DNA of 64,000 bases from Picochlorum sp. 'celeri'. Taxonomy: Eukaryota; Chlorophyta; Trebouxiophyceae. The stretch's first letter is position 1, and every line of letters starts with the position of its first letter. Positions 29,537 to 38,941 of this stretch are shown here, piece by piece. Location of the stretch: the NCBI GenBank assembly GCA_010909725.1, contig JAACMV010000019.1, positions 1 through 64,000 on the forward strand, read 5' to 3'. Under the pieces are notes generated by a model. That model was given only the letters and a program-made list of their open reading frames with translations. It did not search any database and had not been told where the DNA came from. Made by a program: the position numbers and the translations under genes.

Positions 29537-30781
29537 CTACTTTGACACTTTGATCGGCACTCTGGCAGCCATGAGTGCTAGAGGTAAACTGGCCAACTTT
29601 CTCCACTTTGGAACATAGGCTCTCTTTGTGAAATTATTGTATTCGTTGACTTCTATACCATCCAGAATTTGGCGATACAATATCAGGGCTGACCATACTG
29701 GCCACCGAGCATCAGCATCGAGCAGGTTCACTCCTGCCTCAGCCTCCGCAAAGTAATCTCGAGCTCTCTGGATCTGGAACTGCATGAATGCACGCCATCT
29801 ATCGTCTATCTTCCCAGTTGTTGGTGCAAACATGCCACGCAATACTTCGTCCTCTGAGATGCCAAACTTGTCCAGTTCATCCAGAGGGAGATACACTCTA
29901 GACCTGGTCATGGCATCCTCTCCAACATCTCGAAGAATATTTGTCAGCTGGTTTGCTGTCCCTAACGCTAATGCCGCCTTATAAACTGGCTCTAATGGTC
30001 CCTTGTACGTAGGATCGACTCCCATGACTGGTGTGCTCATCAAGGCCACAGTTCCTGCCACGCGATAGCAATATTCGTATAATTCATCATAGTTTTCGTA
30101 TCTGTTCTTGTATAGATCCATTCTCATTCCTCCGATCATATCACGGAAAGGCTGGATATCCACGGGGAACTTGGTCAATGTGTCCGTAAGTGTGGCATCT
30201 AGGGAGTCATATGGGCGCCCATCAAACAGGGCTTCCAGCCTCTCCTCCCACCTGTCCAGTGCTGCGGGGGTGATTCTCGCGGAATTTGGCCCATCAACTA
30301 ATTCGTCTGTTCTTCTGCACCAGACGTAGATCGCCCAAATAGCACGCGCTTTCTCTGGTGTCATGAGTTGTGTTCCTAGGTAAAATGTCTTTGCATACTC
30401 AGAGGTTACCTCTCCTGACCTCGAGTAGGCCTCCTCCAACATCTGCCCCGACCATTTATGTGAAACTGGCAATCCATTTGGAAAAGCTTTGTGCAACTCG
30501 ATCTGAGACCTCGTGGCTGCAGCCTCAATTTCATGCCCAGACATTGGTTGTGTCACTGGAACTTTCCCACTGCTCGCAGGTGACGAAGGTGTGCTCGACG
30601 ATACTTTGGCTGCTGCTGCTGATGTCTTGCGAGTTTGGGAATCTTTCGAGCCACTCCCACCCACCGATGCAGATGCGCATTGGACTCTCCTCCCCACAAG
30701 GGCACACGACCTGCTGGTGAAGCCGGGTCTACAGTCTAGAGCCCCGTGCATAGACATCGATATCGGCAATGCATGTGCCAT
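29537..30781 (-). CDS. PSY: phytoene synthase
   Basis: 414 residues, intronless. The first about 75 residues are Ser/Ala/Arg-rich and plastid-transit-like. The two prenyl-diphosphate motifs are [12 protein letters not shown] and [17 protein letters not shown]. The segments [20 protein letters not shown] and [16 protein letters not shown] are standard for the squalene/phytoene synthase fold. The enzyme joins two geranylgeranyl diphosphates to phytoene, the committed step of carotenoid synthesis in the plastid. It is followed on its promoter side by the Fanzor locus. Regulation cannot be read from the upstream sequence. Confidence 0.96.
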   Translation of the reverse strand: MAHALPISMSMHGALDCRPGFTSRSCALVGRRVQCASASVGGSGSKDSQTRKTSAAAAKVSSSTPSSPASSGKVPVTQPMSGHEIEAAATRSQIELHKAFPNGLPVSHKWSGQMLEEAYSRSGEVTSEYAKTFYLGTQLMTPEKARAIWAIYVWCRRTDELVDGPNSARITPAALDRWEERLEALFDGRPYDSLDATLTDTLTKFPVDIQPFRDMIGGMRMDLYKNRYENYDELYEYCYRVAGTVALMSTPVMGVDPTYKGPLEPVYKAALALGTANQLTNILRDVGEDAMTRSRVYLPLDELDKFGISEDEVLRGMFAPTTGKIDDRWRAFMQFQIQRARDYFAEAEAGVNLLDADARWPVWSALILYRQILDGIEVNEYNNFTKRAYVPKWRKLASLPLALMAARVPIKVSK

Positions 30782-31733
30782 CCTCCTATTAAATAGTCTC
30801 TAGACGCAGATGGATAGTGCCAAATCCCGTTTCAGGACAGAAATCCAGAACCTGTTATCCTGTTCTGACGGACTCACTCCTTGAGGCTTCGACGCGTATC
30901 TTCTGCAAAACGACATGAGACTGGTGAGTTGACGCACATTGTATTCCACATAGATGAAATAATATTTCTAAGAGGGTGCATCGGACAATGGGCAAAGACG
31001 AGCCAGGTACGTCACCGTTGGGGGCGGTGCAAACGTTACTCGAGTGCACGAGGCAGGCCTCTTTTACATACCTAATGATACCTCTCAAATACGAAATGAA
31101 AATAAAACCTCGATAATTGGTTCTAAGCCAACGCCATCGATCAATCAATTCTCAAGTCACTGGATCGGTCATGGAGTTGATATGCTGTGACAATTCCTGT
31201 CAGGCTCGGTTTTTTTTTTTTTTTGTGAGAATTATCTCGTCCCAAACTGACGTCTGTCAACGGCATCTCGCGAAGAAACATAGCTTCACTGGGGTAGGCT
31301 ACTACAGTAACGATAGTATAGACTCGGACGACGACTGGCGTGGTCGTGCGTTTCCGACCCTTGGTCTCGTCGTCTCGTATTATCAAAGTAGTAGAGTTTA
31401 TATACGAATTACAGTTCCATAAAAGGACCGCCGGTGCTGTTGTTGCTGGGCGTGCGGTTGGTTGTTGAGTTGAATACCAGTTGTTGTTGTTAGTTTTTTG
31501 CACGGGCGTTGACCCAGCAGCTCTGATCAACGCCCGTGGAGGCCGCGCGCTGATCAGCCGAGCCTGTTCGGACGGTTACAGAGACAACTATTGCACACAC
31601 AAGGTACGAATCCCATACAGACATGAAGGACCACGTTTGATAGCAAGGGAGTTACGATCAGTTTCCTTGTGTAGGTGACAAAAAAACCGTGGCGCGTGTG
31701 TGAGGAGGAAGAGATAAAAATACGGTAGTGCCA
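30782..31733. other. intergenic region between phytoene synthase and Fanzor
   Basis: About 950 bp that must contain the phytoene synthase promoter and the 5' flank of the Fanzor gene. It holds an isolated exon-like start (ATG at 30988 followed by a GTACGT donor at 31007), a T15 run at about 31210-31224, a 12-bp perfect hairpin (31501-31538) and a GCTGATCAGC palindrome (31549-31558). There is no other protein gene. Confidence 0.5.
31501..31538 (+). other. 12-bp perfect hairpin upstream of Fanzor
   Basis: CACGGGCGTTGA (31501-31512) pairs perfectly with TCAACGCCCGTG (31527-31538) around a 14-nt loop, about 195 bp before the Fanzor ATG. It could be a terminal structure of the element, part of a guide-RNA scaffold, or a regulatory hairpin. 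Confidence 0.55.
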
Positions 31734-34700
31734 ATGGAAAAAGGGTTCGTTAATCAAGGTCCTATCGTCGCAACATCGACGCCTGGAGGGGAGGCTCCCC
31801 ACATGGTGTGTGATGCCCCAACAGGGTCCAGACCTACAGGAGACCACAGGAAAGAGGCAAAATTCAGGACTGAAAAGTTAGGTCTCTATAGAAAAACACG
31901 GGGGAAACAGAGTAAATACGCGCAAGAAGTGAGGAAGGTGATAAAACCTGGATCTCTGGGCGGGTATCAAGACCACAACCGTAAGAACAAGGGACAGTGG
32001 AGGGGTATTGCTCGCACATCCAGAACCAAAGAGCTTCTGTATGACACGGCCACGATGGTGGGCCACATATCCGTCGAAGCCACCCAAGCTGCTCACTACC
32101 ACGTGTACCGATGCCTCGAGGAAGGTATTGATCTGGGGAAGATGGATTACAACAATTTTTGGAACTACATCTTTGATGCCATCAAAGACCTCAGGTATGG
32201 GGACGGCCTCAAACAGGACATCAGGACACCCCTGTACGACTCGCTCCGACAGTATGCAGAAGAGGCTCCACTACCTCAGGCAGGAGAGTCTCTGAGATGG
32301 GACGTTGACGGTCACACGGCCTGGCGTCGGCATTGCCTCAAAGCTGCGGCGGATGCAAAGGCTCAGAATTTGCACATTATTCTGCACCACAATGCGTATC
32401 ACAACCTTTGCAAGATTGTCAAGGTTCGGCTTGCACGCACCTTTGGGGCACGGTACGCGGATGACTTTCGTTCTTTGGTGTCTGCCGTTGCCGCCGCTGT
32501 GTGGGAGGACGTGGATTTCCGTGGTGTGAAGGAAGGGTACGACAGATTGAAGAATCTAACCGAGGAAGAGGTCCGAGACATCCAGGAGACAATCGTCAAC
32601 CCTATTCGGGAGAAATTCCCGGATCAGGAAGGCCGAAAGGAAAATGCCAAGATGATGGAATTCGTGCACTTCGTTGCGGGTGAGGTGATGGAATACAACC
32701 GCCACCGTTCTGAGCAGTCCGGCCCGGGGAGCCCACCGCAGGCCATCGAGTTAGTGAATATATGTGTAGGAGAAAAACTGGCGGTGGCCATTGAGCGAGA
32801 TTTGAGGAAAGGATCGCTCACTAAGAAGGAGTTTGTCCACCACGTGAAGCATGCGCTGGACATATTCCGACAGTGTTCTGGTCCAGACTTGTTCACCACC
32901 CGCACGGACCAGGGATTCCGGAGTGGGGACAACGGACAACGTGTCGTGGACCGAAACGACAGGTATCGGGGACAAATTTTGTGCCTTCTGTCGGAGAGGA
33001 TTCTGTACCAGAGTCAGAAGGGTGGTGCCGAATTCCTGAGCCAAGACCAAGTGGGTTGGATCGATGGCATCTCGTCTGAACTGCGCCTCCCTTCGTCCTT
33101 GGCCGACTACGACATGACCAAGAATGATTTTGCCGACTATATGGAGAGGGTCATTCTGCCCAAGCTCCGCTCGTCGTTCTTGTTCGTTGCTCCGAGGAGA
33201 GGCAACGATGCAAAGGCCCCATGGGGAAAGCGAATCCAGGTGCCGTCCGTCCTCCCCCTGGCAAAGAAGAGGGCCTGTCATATCAGCATTCCGAATGTGG
33301 CTATCACCGGCCTCGCAGAGGGCCTGGCACTGGAGTGTAGTGACATTGCTGAAGCGATACACGGCCCCCAGGAGACACTGCGCGAGGCACGACAAAGGGT
33401 GAAGTCAATCGAGTCGAGAATCGTGGACATGGACAAAGAAAACTGGTTGACCGACGAGCAACAGAAGGTTAAACAGGAACTTGACGAGAATAAGAAAAAA
33501 AGCAAGCTCGAATTTGAGCAGACCCCGACTGGAAAGCGGCACCGGTACAAGAAGTCTGACAAGGAAAAGAAGCTGTGCAAGGAAGTGACAGACAGGAAGA
33601 ACGCGTTATTGAATGGCAGTCAAGAGTACTTGGATGCTCGAGAAGAAGTGGAAAAGGCTGCGTTGCGGTATCAAGAGTGCTGTTGGACGGCCCTGTTCAA
33701 TATCAAAGTCAGAAGGTGCCAAAACGGACACCAGTGGCTGTTTGGAGGGCAGCTGTCCACGGACGGTGTCGACGTGTCGATGCAGTATTATCGTCTGAAG
33801 ACGGACGACGAAATTCGTGCCGACGAGGAGGAAAAGGAAAGGATAAAGGCCAGGGCGGCGGAGAAGGCGACGGGGTCTTCGACAGGAAAGCCGAGGAAGC
33901 GAAAACGAACGAGTAGGGCGGGGCCAGGCACCCCGCAGTCCTCGAATGTCTCCAGTCGAGGGAATCTGGACAGAGCAAAAGACCTGCTGGCCGCATCGCC
34001 CGACAACGCATGGGTCTTCGATCCAGGGCCCGATGGCCACGTGGGCATCAGGCTGGAGCAGGGCAAGATGAGGGAGCTCTGCCAGGAGAACAAGCGACAC
34101 GGGGACTACGACCCGTTCGAGACGATGAGCCTGACCAACCACGAGATGCAGTCGCGTGCGGGCATCCTCAAACGAAAGGCGCTGGAACGGGCGTGGTCGC
34201 AGGCCAGGCCAGGCATCGGGGCATGGAAACAGGAGGCACCCACCAGAAAGGTCGGAACAGCAAGGGATATGTTGGCGTTCTGCAGAACGACCAATAGCCA
34301 CCTGAACACGGTGTATGGATTTTATTCCCAGAACTGTTTCCGGAGGCAAAGGTTCTCTGTGTACACGAGGACGCAACGAATGCTGGACTCCATGGTTGAA
34401 CGGATCTGCGGGACGAAGGACAGGGAGGCTCAGAGCAAGACCGTCGTTGTATTTGGGGACGCCTCGATCAACTCGGGGAAGCACGGAAAACAGAGGGTCT
34501 GCTTTCGGGCCCTCAAGGACCTGCTGCGGCAGAGGTGCTGTTTCATCGAGATTGGCGAGTTCCGAAGTAGCCAGTACTGCTGTGCCTGCCATGCCAAATT
34601 GGAGGACCCCCCCGCGGTGGGGCTTCACAAGCGCTGGAAAGTACGCCGTTGTATGAACAATGGATGTGAGCGTGCTTTCTGGCAACGAGACGTGAATGCA

Positions 34701-34808
34701 GCCATCAATCTCGCCAAGTTTTTCCTGTGGGAACTCAACGGCGAGGAGAAACCAACAGTCTTCCAAAGGCCTCGGACACGAGCAGAGGAGGACATCCCCG
34801 ACGTGTGA
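31734..34808 (+). CDS. Fanzor RNA-guided nuclease (eukaryotic TnpB relative)
   Basis: A single intronless frame of 1024 residues. The C-terminal third is a TnpB/Fanzor RuvC nuclease: FDPGPDGHVGI carries the first catalytic Asp (D763), FIEIGEFRSSQYC the Glu (E942) and QRDVNAAINLAKF the last Asp (D986). Between the last two lies the zinc ribbon, CCACH...CMNNGC. VVVFGDASINSG is the usual strand before the ribbon. The long N-terminal part (about 760 residues) includes a lysine-rich coiled-coil stretch (about 545-640) and a basic, nuclear-localisation-like run (KPRKRKRTSR). Length and layout fit Fanzor1 rather than the shorter IS607-linked Fanzor2. Related proteins cut DNA with a guide RNA encoded next to the gene. 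ATG at 31734 is chosen because upstream in-frame codons soon meet TGA (31701). Codon use seems more G/C-rich than in the neighbours. Confidence 0.93.
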   Translation: MEKGFVNQGPIVATSTPGGEAPHMVCDAPTGSRPTGDHRKEAKFRTEKLGLYRKTRGKQSKYAQEVRKVIKPGSLGGYQDHNRKNKGQWRGIARTSRTKELLYDTATMVGHISVEATQAAHYHVYRCLEEGIDLGKMDYNNFWNYIFDAIKDLRYGDGLKQDIRTPLYDSLRQYAEEAPLPQAGESLRWDVDGHTAWRRHCLKAAADAKAQNLHIILHHNAYHNLCKIVKVRLARTFGARYADDFRSLVSAVAAAVWEDVDFRGVKEGYDRLKNLTEEEVRDIQETIVNPIREKFPDQEGRKENAKMMEFVHFVAGEVMEYNRHRSEQSGPGSPPQAIELVNICVGEKLAVAIERDLRKGSLTKKEFVHHVKHALDIFRQCSGPDLFTTRTDQGFRSGDNGQRVVDRNDRYRGQILCLLSERILYQSQKGGAEFLSQDQVGWIDGISSELRLPSSLADYDMTKNDFADYMERVILPKLRSSFLFVAPRRGNDAKAPWGKRIQVPSVLPLAKKRACHISIPNVAITGLAEGLALECSDIAEAIHGPQETLREARQRVKSIESRIVDMDKENWLTDEQQKVKQELDENKKKSKLEFEQTPTGKRHRYKKSDKEKKLCKEVTDRKNALLNGSQEYLDAREEVEKAALRYQECCWTALFNIKVRRCQNGHQWLFGGQLSTDGVDVSMQYYRLKTDDEIRADEEEKERIKARAAEKATGSSTGKPRKRKRTSRAGPGTPQSSNVSSRGNLDRAKDLLAASPDNAWVFDPGPDGHVGIRLEQGKMRELCQENKRHGDYDPFETMSLTNHEMQSRAGILKRKALERAWSQARPGIGAWKQEAPTRKVGTARDMLAFCRTTNSHLNTVYGFYSQNCFRRQRFSVYTRTQRMLDSMVERICGTKDREAQSKTVVVFGDASINSGKHGKQRVCFRALKDLLRQRCCFIEIGEFRSSQYCCACHAKLEDPPAVGLHKRWKVRRCMNNGCERAFWQRDVNAAINLAKFFLWELNGEEKPTVFQRPRTRAEEDIPDV

Positions 34809-34883
34809 TACAACGGAAAACACTACAGTCACATAGCTATATGCATATGATGTACGAATAAGTACTATTATAGAGCTTGCTCA

Positions 34884-35885
34884 TCACCGAAGCTTGTACT
34901 CCTGCTTACCATGCCACGATCCCTCTCCATTCGATAGCTGGTATTCGATATTGATGTCTAGATCCCTTGGGTTCTTCTGATTTGGGCCTGAAGACAGAGT
35001 GACCATGATGGAATCCCCTGGGTTGACAATCAGGGTGTCCTTCAAGTAGAAAACAGTCTGCTTCCAATGCGTGGATGTTGCTCTCGGCGATGTTGAAAAT
35101 CCAATAGGCTTGTGACAGTCATTGAATATCACATCAAAGTATGCTACGAACGCATGAACGTAGTCCTTCCTCGTTACTGGAATCCTGAAAGACGACGTGA
35201 ATGCTGCATCCTCCTTCTTCATTGTCTTGATATCGAATCTGGCCATGACCGCTGGTTGTGAGCAAATTTGATTCGGCTCCACAATGTCCACGAGGGGCTC
35301 CATCATGGCAACTTTTCCGATGCAGTCCATATTAAAACCATATACATTGCTCCACCAATCAATCTTCTCATTCTTGTACTCCCCATCTTCGATGGCGACC
35401 ATGTGCAAAACTGCTGTATCAGGAAATACGAGTCCATCTGGCTTGAGCCACTTGTCTCTGGCGTAAATTACCGTGTCCAACATGCTTTCGTACAGCAGAA
35501 AGTATCCCATCCACTCTGATATGATAATATCAACCTTCTCCGGGAGACTGACGTCCTCCATTTTCCCCTTGATGATTGTCACTCTATCTTCATACCCGTT
35601 GTTCCTCACAATTTCTTTGGCAGAGTCCGCGATGGCAGACATATCTATGCCATAGACGTGCCTGGCCCCTGCTTTGGATGCAAACAGGCTCAGGATCCCT
35701 GTCCCGCACCCAACATCCAAAACAACTTTATCCTTAAATATGTGACTATTGTTGAGAATTGAGTTCATGTATGTCTTCGTTCTAACTTCATCTTTGAGCA
35801 TCTCCTCGTGAATTCCGAAATGCCCATAGGAATCTGCGTAATAGTCAGCAGCAGTGAGCTCTTCTACGTTCGATGCATCACCCAT
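34884..35885 (-). CDS. PRMT1: protein arginine methyltransferase 1
   Basis: 333 residues from the ATG at 35885 (MGDASNVEELTAADYYADSY). SAM-binding motif I is VVLDVGCGTGILSLFASKAG, and the double-E hairpin is SEWMGYFLLYESMLDTVIYARD. The THW loop is present as STHWKQTVFY. The order and length match type I PRMT1, which makes asymmetric dimethylarginine on RGG proteins and histone H4 R3. The RGG protein GAR1 in this window is a plausible kind of substrate (inference). It is intronless and convergent with the Fanzor gene, with 75 bp between stop codons. Confidence 0.97.
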   Translation of the reverse strand: MGDASNVEELTAADYYADSYGHFGIHEEMLKDEVRTKTYMNSILNNSHIFKDKVVLDVGCGTGILSLFASKAGARHVYGIDMSAIADSAKEIVRNNGYEDRVTIIKGKMEDVSLPEKVDIIISEWMGYFLLYESMLDTVIYARDKWLKPDGLVFPDTAVLHMVAIEDGEYKNEKIDWWSNVYGFNMDCIGKVAMMEPLVDIVEPNQICSQPAVMARFDIKTMKKEDAAFTSSFRIPVTRKDYVHAFVAYFDVIFNDCHKPIGFSTSPRATSTHWKQTVFYLKDTLIVNPGDSIMVTLSSGPNQKNPRDLDINIEYQLSNGEGSWHGKQEYKLR

Positions 35886-36122
35886 GGTTACGTTGATCCC
35901 CAATAATTAGTTTTATTGCGTGAAAATGGTTTGATCTATGCACAAGCGGTCCCCTGATGACCATTCTTCGCATAGTCCAGTGCAATTTTACAGATGGCCT
36001 TTCAACAGCGGATTTGATGGGAGAAGGATGAGGTCGGATGGGCCCTCCATTCGAGAGGCGCACTACTTTGTCTCGTCCATTCCGAGTTCCACTACATACA
36101 TTTTTAGATATATACATTCACA

Positions 36123-36727
36123 ATGGCAAAGTCAAAGGTGCGGTTGCAATCTCAATGTCGCAGGGAAAGAACCTCCACGTACCACGAAGCGGACCGAGGA
36201 CACACGTTGCACGGCCTATCAGGTCGATGGGGCCGTGATACAGGAAAATATATTACTTTAGGTCAATATGAAAGCACACAACTGCCCATGTATCGGCGTG
36301 ATACCCTGCTCTTGGGAGATTGCGGTCGAGTGCCGCCGTCTGCTTTTGTTTGACTCAGAGTCGCGTATGTAGCCGCATAGGCCCTCGTATCGATCATCTA
36401 ATATGTCTTGAAATACTTGAGATTGAGATGTGTGGGCTATGTGGGTGCGAAGCAATCCTTGCAGCGTGGTTTGGCTCGGTCTGCCGGCGGTGGTGGAGGT
36501 GGAGAGAGCAACGTCATGGTTGCCACTGGTGGTATCTGGTCTGCTCACCCGTTCGTATATGTATCCTGCAGAACCATACAGCTCATAATCAAACTAGGAA
36601 GGCCCACAGAAATGGGATCAAGAAGCCAAAGAAGCAGAGATACTCTTCCAGGAAGGGTATGGACCCAAAGTTTCTGAGAAACCAAAAGTTTGCTCAGAAG
36701 AACTGCAAGGCTTCCAAATCAGAGTAA
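36123..36727 (+). CDS. RPL29: large-subunit ribosomal protein eL29
   Basis: Exon 1 is five codons (36123-36137, MAKSK). Exon 2 is 36572-36727 and begins [18 protein letters not shown], ending [11 protein letters not shown]. The 56-residue product matches the core of eL29 ([13 protein letters not shown]). The intron is 434 bp (GTGCGG...CTGCAG), far longer than most here, and I see no recognisable snoRNA boxes in it. The splice joins MAKSK|NHT exactly as in other eukaryotes. AGATATATAC precedes the ATG. Confidence 0.94.
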
Positions 36728-37105
36728 ACGCTGATGTGTAGAATCAATCTATACTTTGTTCACGAAGACAGGTACCTAAACATGTAATAATTATTGATAA
36801 AGAGTATTCAGCCAATATTGGCTTGCAAGCCAGCGTAAGGCAATTGCCTCAGGGTCGGTCACATGTCGCCTTTGACAGGAATGAATGCAGCCTGTGCTGC
36901 ATGCATTGAAGGAGAACATGTCAGCATATTATCACACATACAATCATTTAAATATTGCTACACGTGATTAATCTGACTATCGCTAGTGTATTTTGCGATA
37001 GCGAATTCCTATCGAAACCTGTGAGGCGGTTTTCTTGTATTCAGCCATCGGCCTCCGCCAGTGCTACGAATTGGTTTCGTTCTCGATCGTGGGTGCTATT
37101 GTCAA
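36728..37105. other. intergenic region eL29/CBF5
   Basis: About 380 bp between two genes on the same strand. No further gene or RNA is recognised. Confidence 0.5.
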
Positions 37106-38604
37106 ATGGGTTCCTCTTCTAAAAAGAGTGATAAACAGAAAGATGGTGGGGAGGGTGCGTGAAGATTTCGGTCGTGGCCATTGTGCATGCGAGCGCATAC
37201 GTTGCAGGTTCTGGTTGGGTGTGCGGACTACAGATGACACGTGTGGTATTTTTGGATGCAGATTTAGTTATCAAGCCACAATCAACGACTCCTCCTTTGG
37301 ATACCTCTAAATGGCCGCTCTTGTTGAAGAACTACTCGTCCCTGCATATTCGCACGGGGCACTATACCCCGATTCCATCGGGAAACACGCCTTTGAGGCG
37401 GCCAATCCAGGAGTATGTTAGGTATGGGGTGATTAATCTTGATAAGCCTAGCAATCCGAGTTCACACGAGGTGGTGGCTTGGATCAAGAGAATTTTGAGG
37501 GTTGAGAAGACTGGGCATTCGGGAACTCTGGATCCAAAGGTTACAGGAAACCTGATTGTTTGCGTAGATCGCGCTACTCGTTTGGTGAAAAGTCAGCAAG
37601 GAGCAGGAAAAGAGTACGTGTGCATCGCCAGGTTCCATTCCGCCGTTGAGGGGGGTGCCCAGCGTGTATCAAGAGCGCTTGAGCAACTGACTGGGGCCCT
37701 CTTTCAGCGACCACCTCTCATCTCAGCTGTGAAGAGGCAGCTCCGTATCCGAACTATTTACAAGGCAAAGTTGCACGAATACGATGACGAGCGTCACCTG
37801 GCAGTCTTTTGGATTTCGTGTGAGGCTGGAACATATGTGAGGACGTTGTGTGTCCATTTGGGTTTGTTGCTTGGAGTGGGAGGACACATGCAAGAGCTTC
37901 GCCGTGTCCGTTCTGGAATCCTGGGAGAGAAGGATAATATGGTGACAATGCATGATATATTGGATGCTCAGTGGGTGCATGATAATCACAAGGATGAAGA
38001 ATACCTTCGACGTGTGATTATGCCTCTGGAGACGTTGTTGACCAACTACAAGCGCTTGGTTCTGAAGGATTCTGCCATCAATGCTGTATGTTATGGAGCA
38101 AAACTGATGATTCCTGGTTTGCTCCGTTTCGAGGACGGTATAGAAGTCGACGAGGAGATTGTGATCATGACCACAAAGGGAGAGGCTGTTGCCATTGGTA
38201 TTGCGCAGATGACAACAGCAACCATGGCCTCTTGCGATCATGGCGTCGTTGCAAAAATCAAGAGAGTCATCATGGAAAGAGACACATATCCTAGAAGGTG
38301 GGGCTTGGGCCCTCAGGCTTTGAAGAAGAAGCAGCTCATTGCCGAGGGGCTGTTGAGCAAGCATGGCAAGCCAAATGAAAAGACGCCCAAAGAATATTTG
38401 CGTTCCATGGCTGAGCCAGAGCAGGCGACGCCTGCAAAAGTCTCTAGTGAAGATAGTGATGAGCCTGTGACTCCCGCAAGTGACAAAAAGAAGAAGAAGG
38501 AGAAGAAATCCGAGAAGAAGGAAAAGAAGAGGAAAGATGCCGATACTCCTGGCTCAGAGAAGAAGGAAAAGAAGAAGAAGAAGAAGAAGGACAGCAGCGA
38601 GTAA
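37106..38604 (+). CDS. CBF5: dyskerin/CBF5, H/ACA pseudouridine synthase
   Basis: Exon 1 (37106-37154) encodes [16 protein letters not shown]. Exon 2 (37262-38604) continues [20 protein letters not shown]. The total is 463 residues. The TruB-type catalytic segment [20 protein letters not shown] holds the catalytic Asp, and [20 protein letters not shown] and [19 protein letters not shown] are family hallmarks. The PUA domain is at about 280-360 ([37 protein letters not shown]). The C-terminus is a long Lys/Glu/Ser-rich nucleolar tail. CBF5 is the catalytic core of H/ACA snoRNPs with GAR1, also encoded here, plus NOP10 and NHP2. Confidence 0.97.
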
Positions 38605-38681
38605 CCTTTTCTGAATATATGTATGTACTGTAATGATTTTCTACTCGCCTATCGCACCACACTCTGGAGCTGCCAGTCTCC

Positions 38682-38936
38682 ATGTGGAGAAAAAATCTCC
38701 ATCGTTCCTGGCCAGGCAGGCCTCGCATGCGAGGATTCCTCCCTCTTTTGGGAGACGGTGATTATAGGCCCTTATGTACGGCAATTCCGTTTCCAAGAAC
38801 TATTTTAAAAACTATTTTCCCAGAATTTGAGGCCACATTGTCCGTTTTGAGCAGAGAAGAACTTCTGTGGGAGGAAGCGAGAATTTGCGATAGGATTCTC
38901 GCCAAGAACGAAGCACAAGGACTCTTTCCTTACTGA
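38682..38936 (+). CDS. small basic protein, possibly mitochondrial
   Basis: 84 residues. The N-terminus (MWRKNLHRSWPGRPRMRG) is Arg-rich without acids, like a mitochondrial presequence. The C-terminal half (FPRTILKTIFPEFEATLSVL, REELLWEEARICDRILAKNE, ending AQGLFPY) reads like a conserved small domain, but I cannot name the family. It is tucked between CBF5 and ThrRS on the same strand, with a TATATG motif at about 38616 upstream. It could be a small organellar ribosomal or respiratory subunit, which is inference. Confidence 0.45.
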   Translation: MWRKNLHRSWPGRPRMRGFLPLLGDGDYRPLCTAIPFPRTILKTIFPEFEATLSVLSREELLWEEARICDRILAKNEAQGLFPY

Positions 38937-38941
38937 TAAGA

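Larger units (their letters stand above)
31200..34870 (+). mobile_element. putative Fanzor-bearing element, borders unresolved
   Basis: The nuclease is the only gene of the putative element. I found no convincing terminal inverted repeats, target-site duplication, tyrosine or serine recombinase, or DDE transposase in the window. The right border must lie in the 75 bp between the Fanzor stop and the PRMT1 stop codon, unless the PRMT1 3' end is part of it. The left border could be near the T15 run or the hairpin at 31501. The limits given are a guess. Confidence 0.35.

Noticed and set aside
30855..31148. 97-residue minus-strand frame upstream of phytoene synthase
   Set aside because: No family resemblance and no promoter or splice context.
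31425..31445. CATAAAAGGACCGCCGG near the Fanzor gene resembling a stretch in an eL10 intron (about 10360)
   Set aside because: The match is only about 15 bp and imperfect, too short to claim a repeat family.
33606..34832. 408-residue antisense open frame across the Fanzor gene
   Set aside because: It mirrors the codon bias of the sense gene and resembles no protein family.
34809..34883. terminal inverted repeats of the Fanzor element
   Set aside because: I compared the right flank with 31000-31730 by eye and found only short, AT-rich partial matches.
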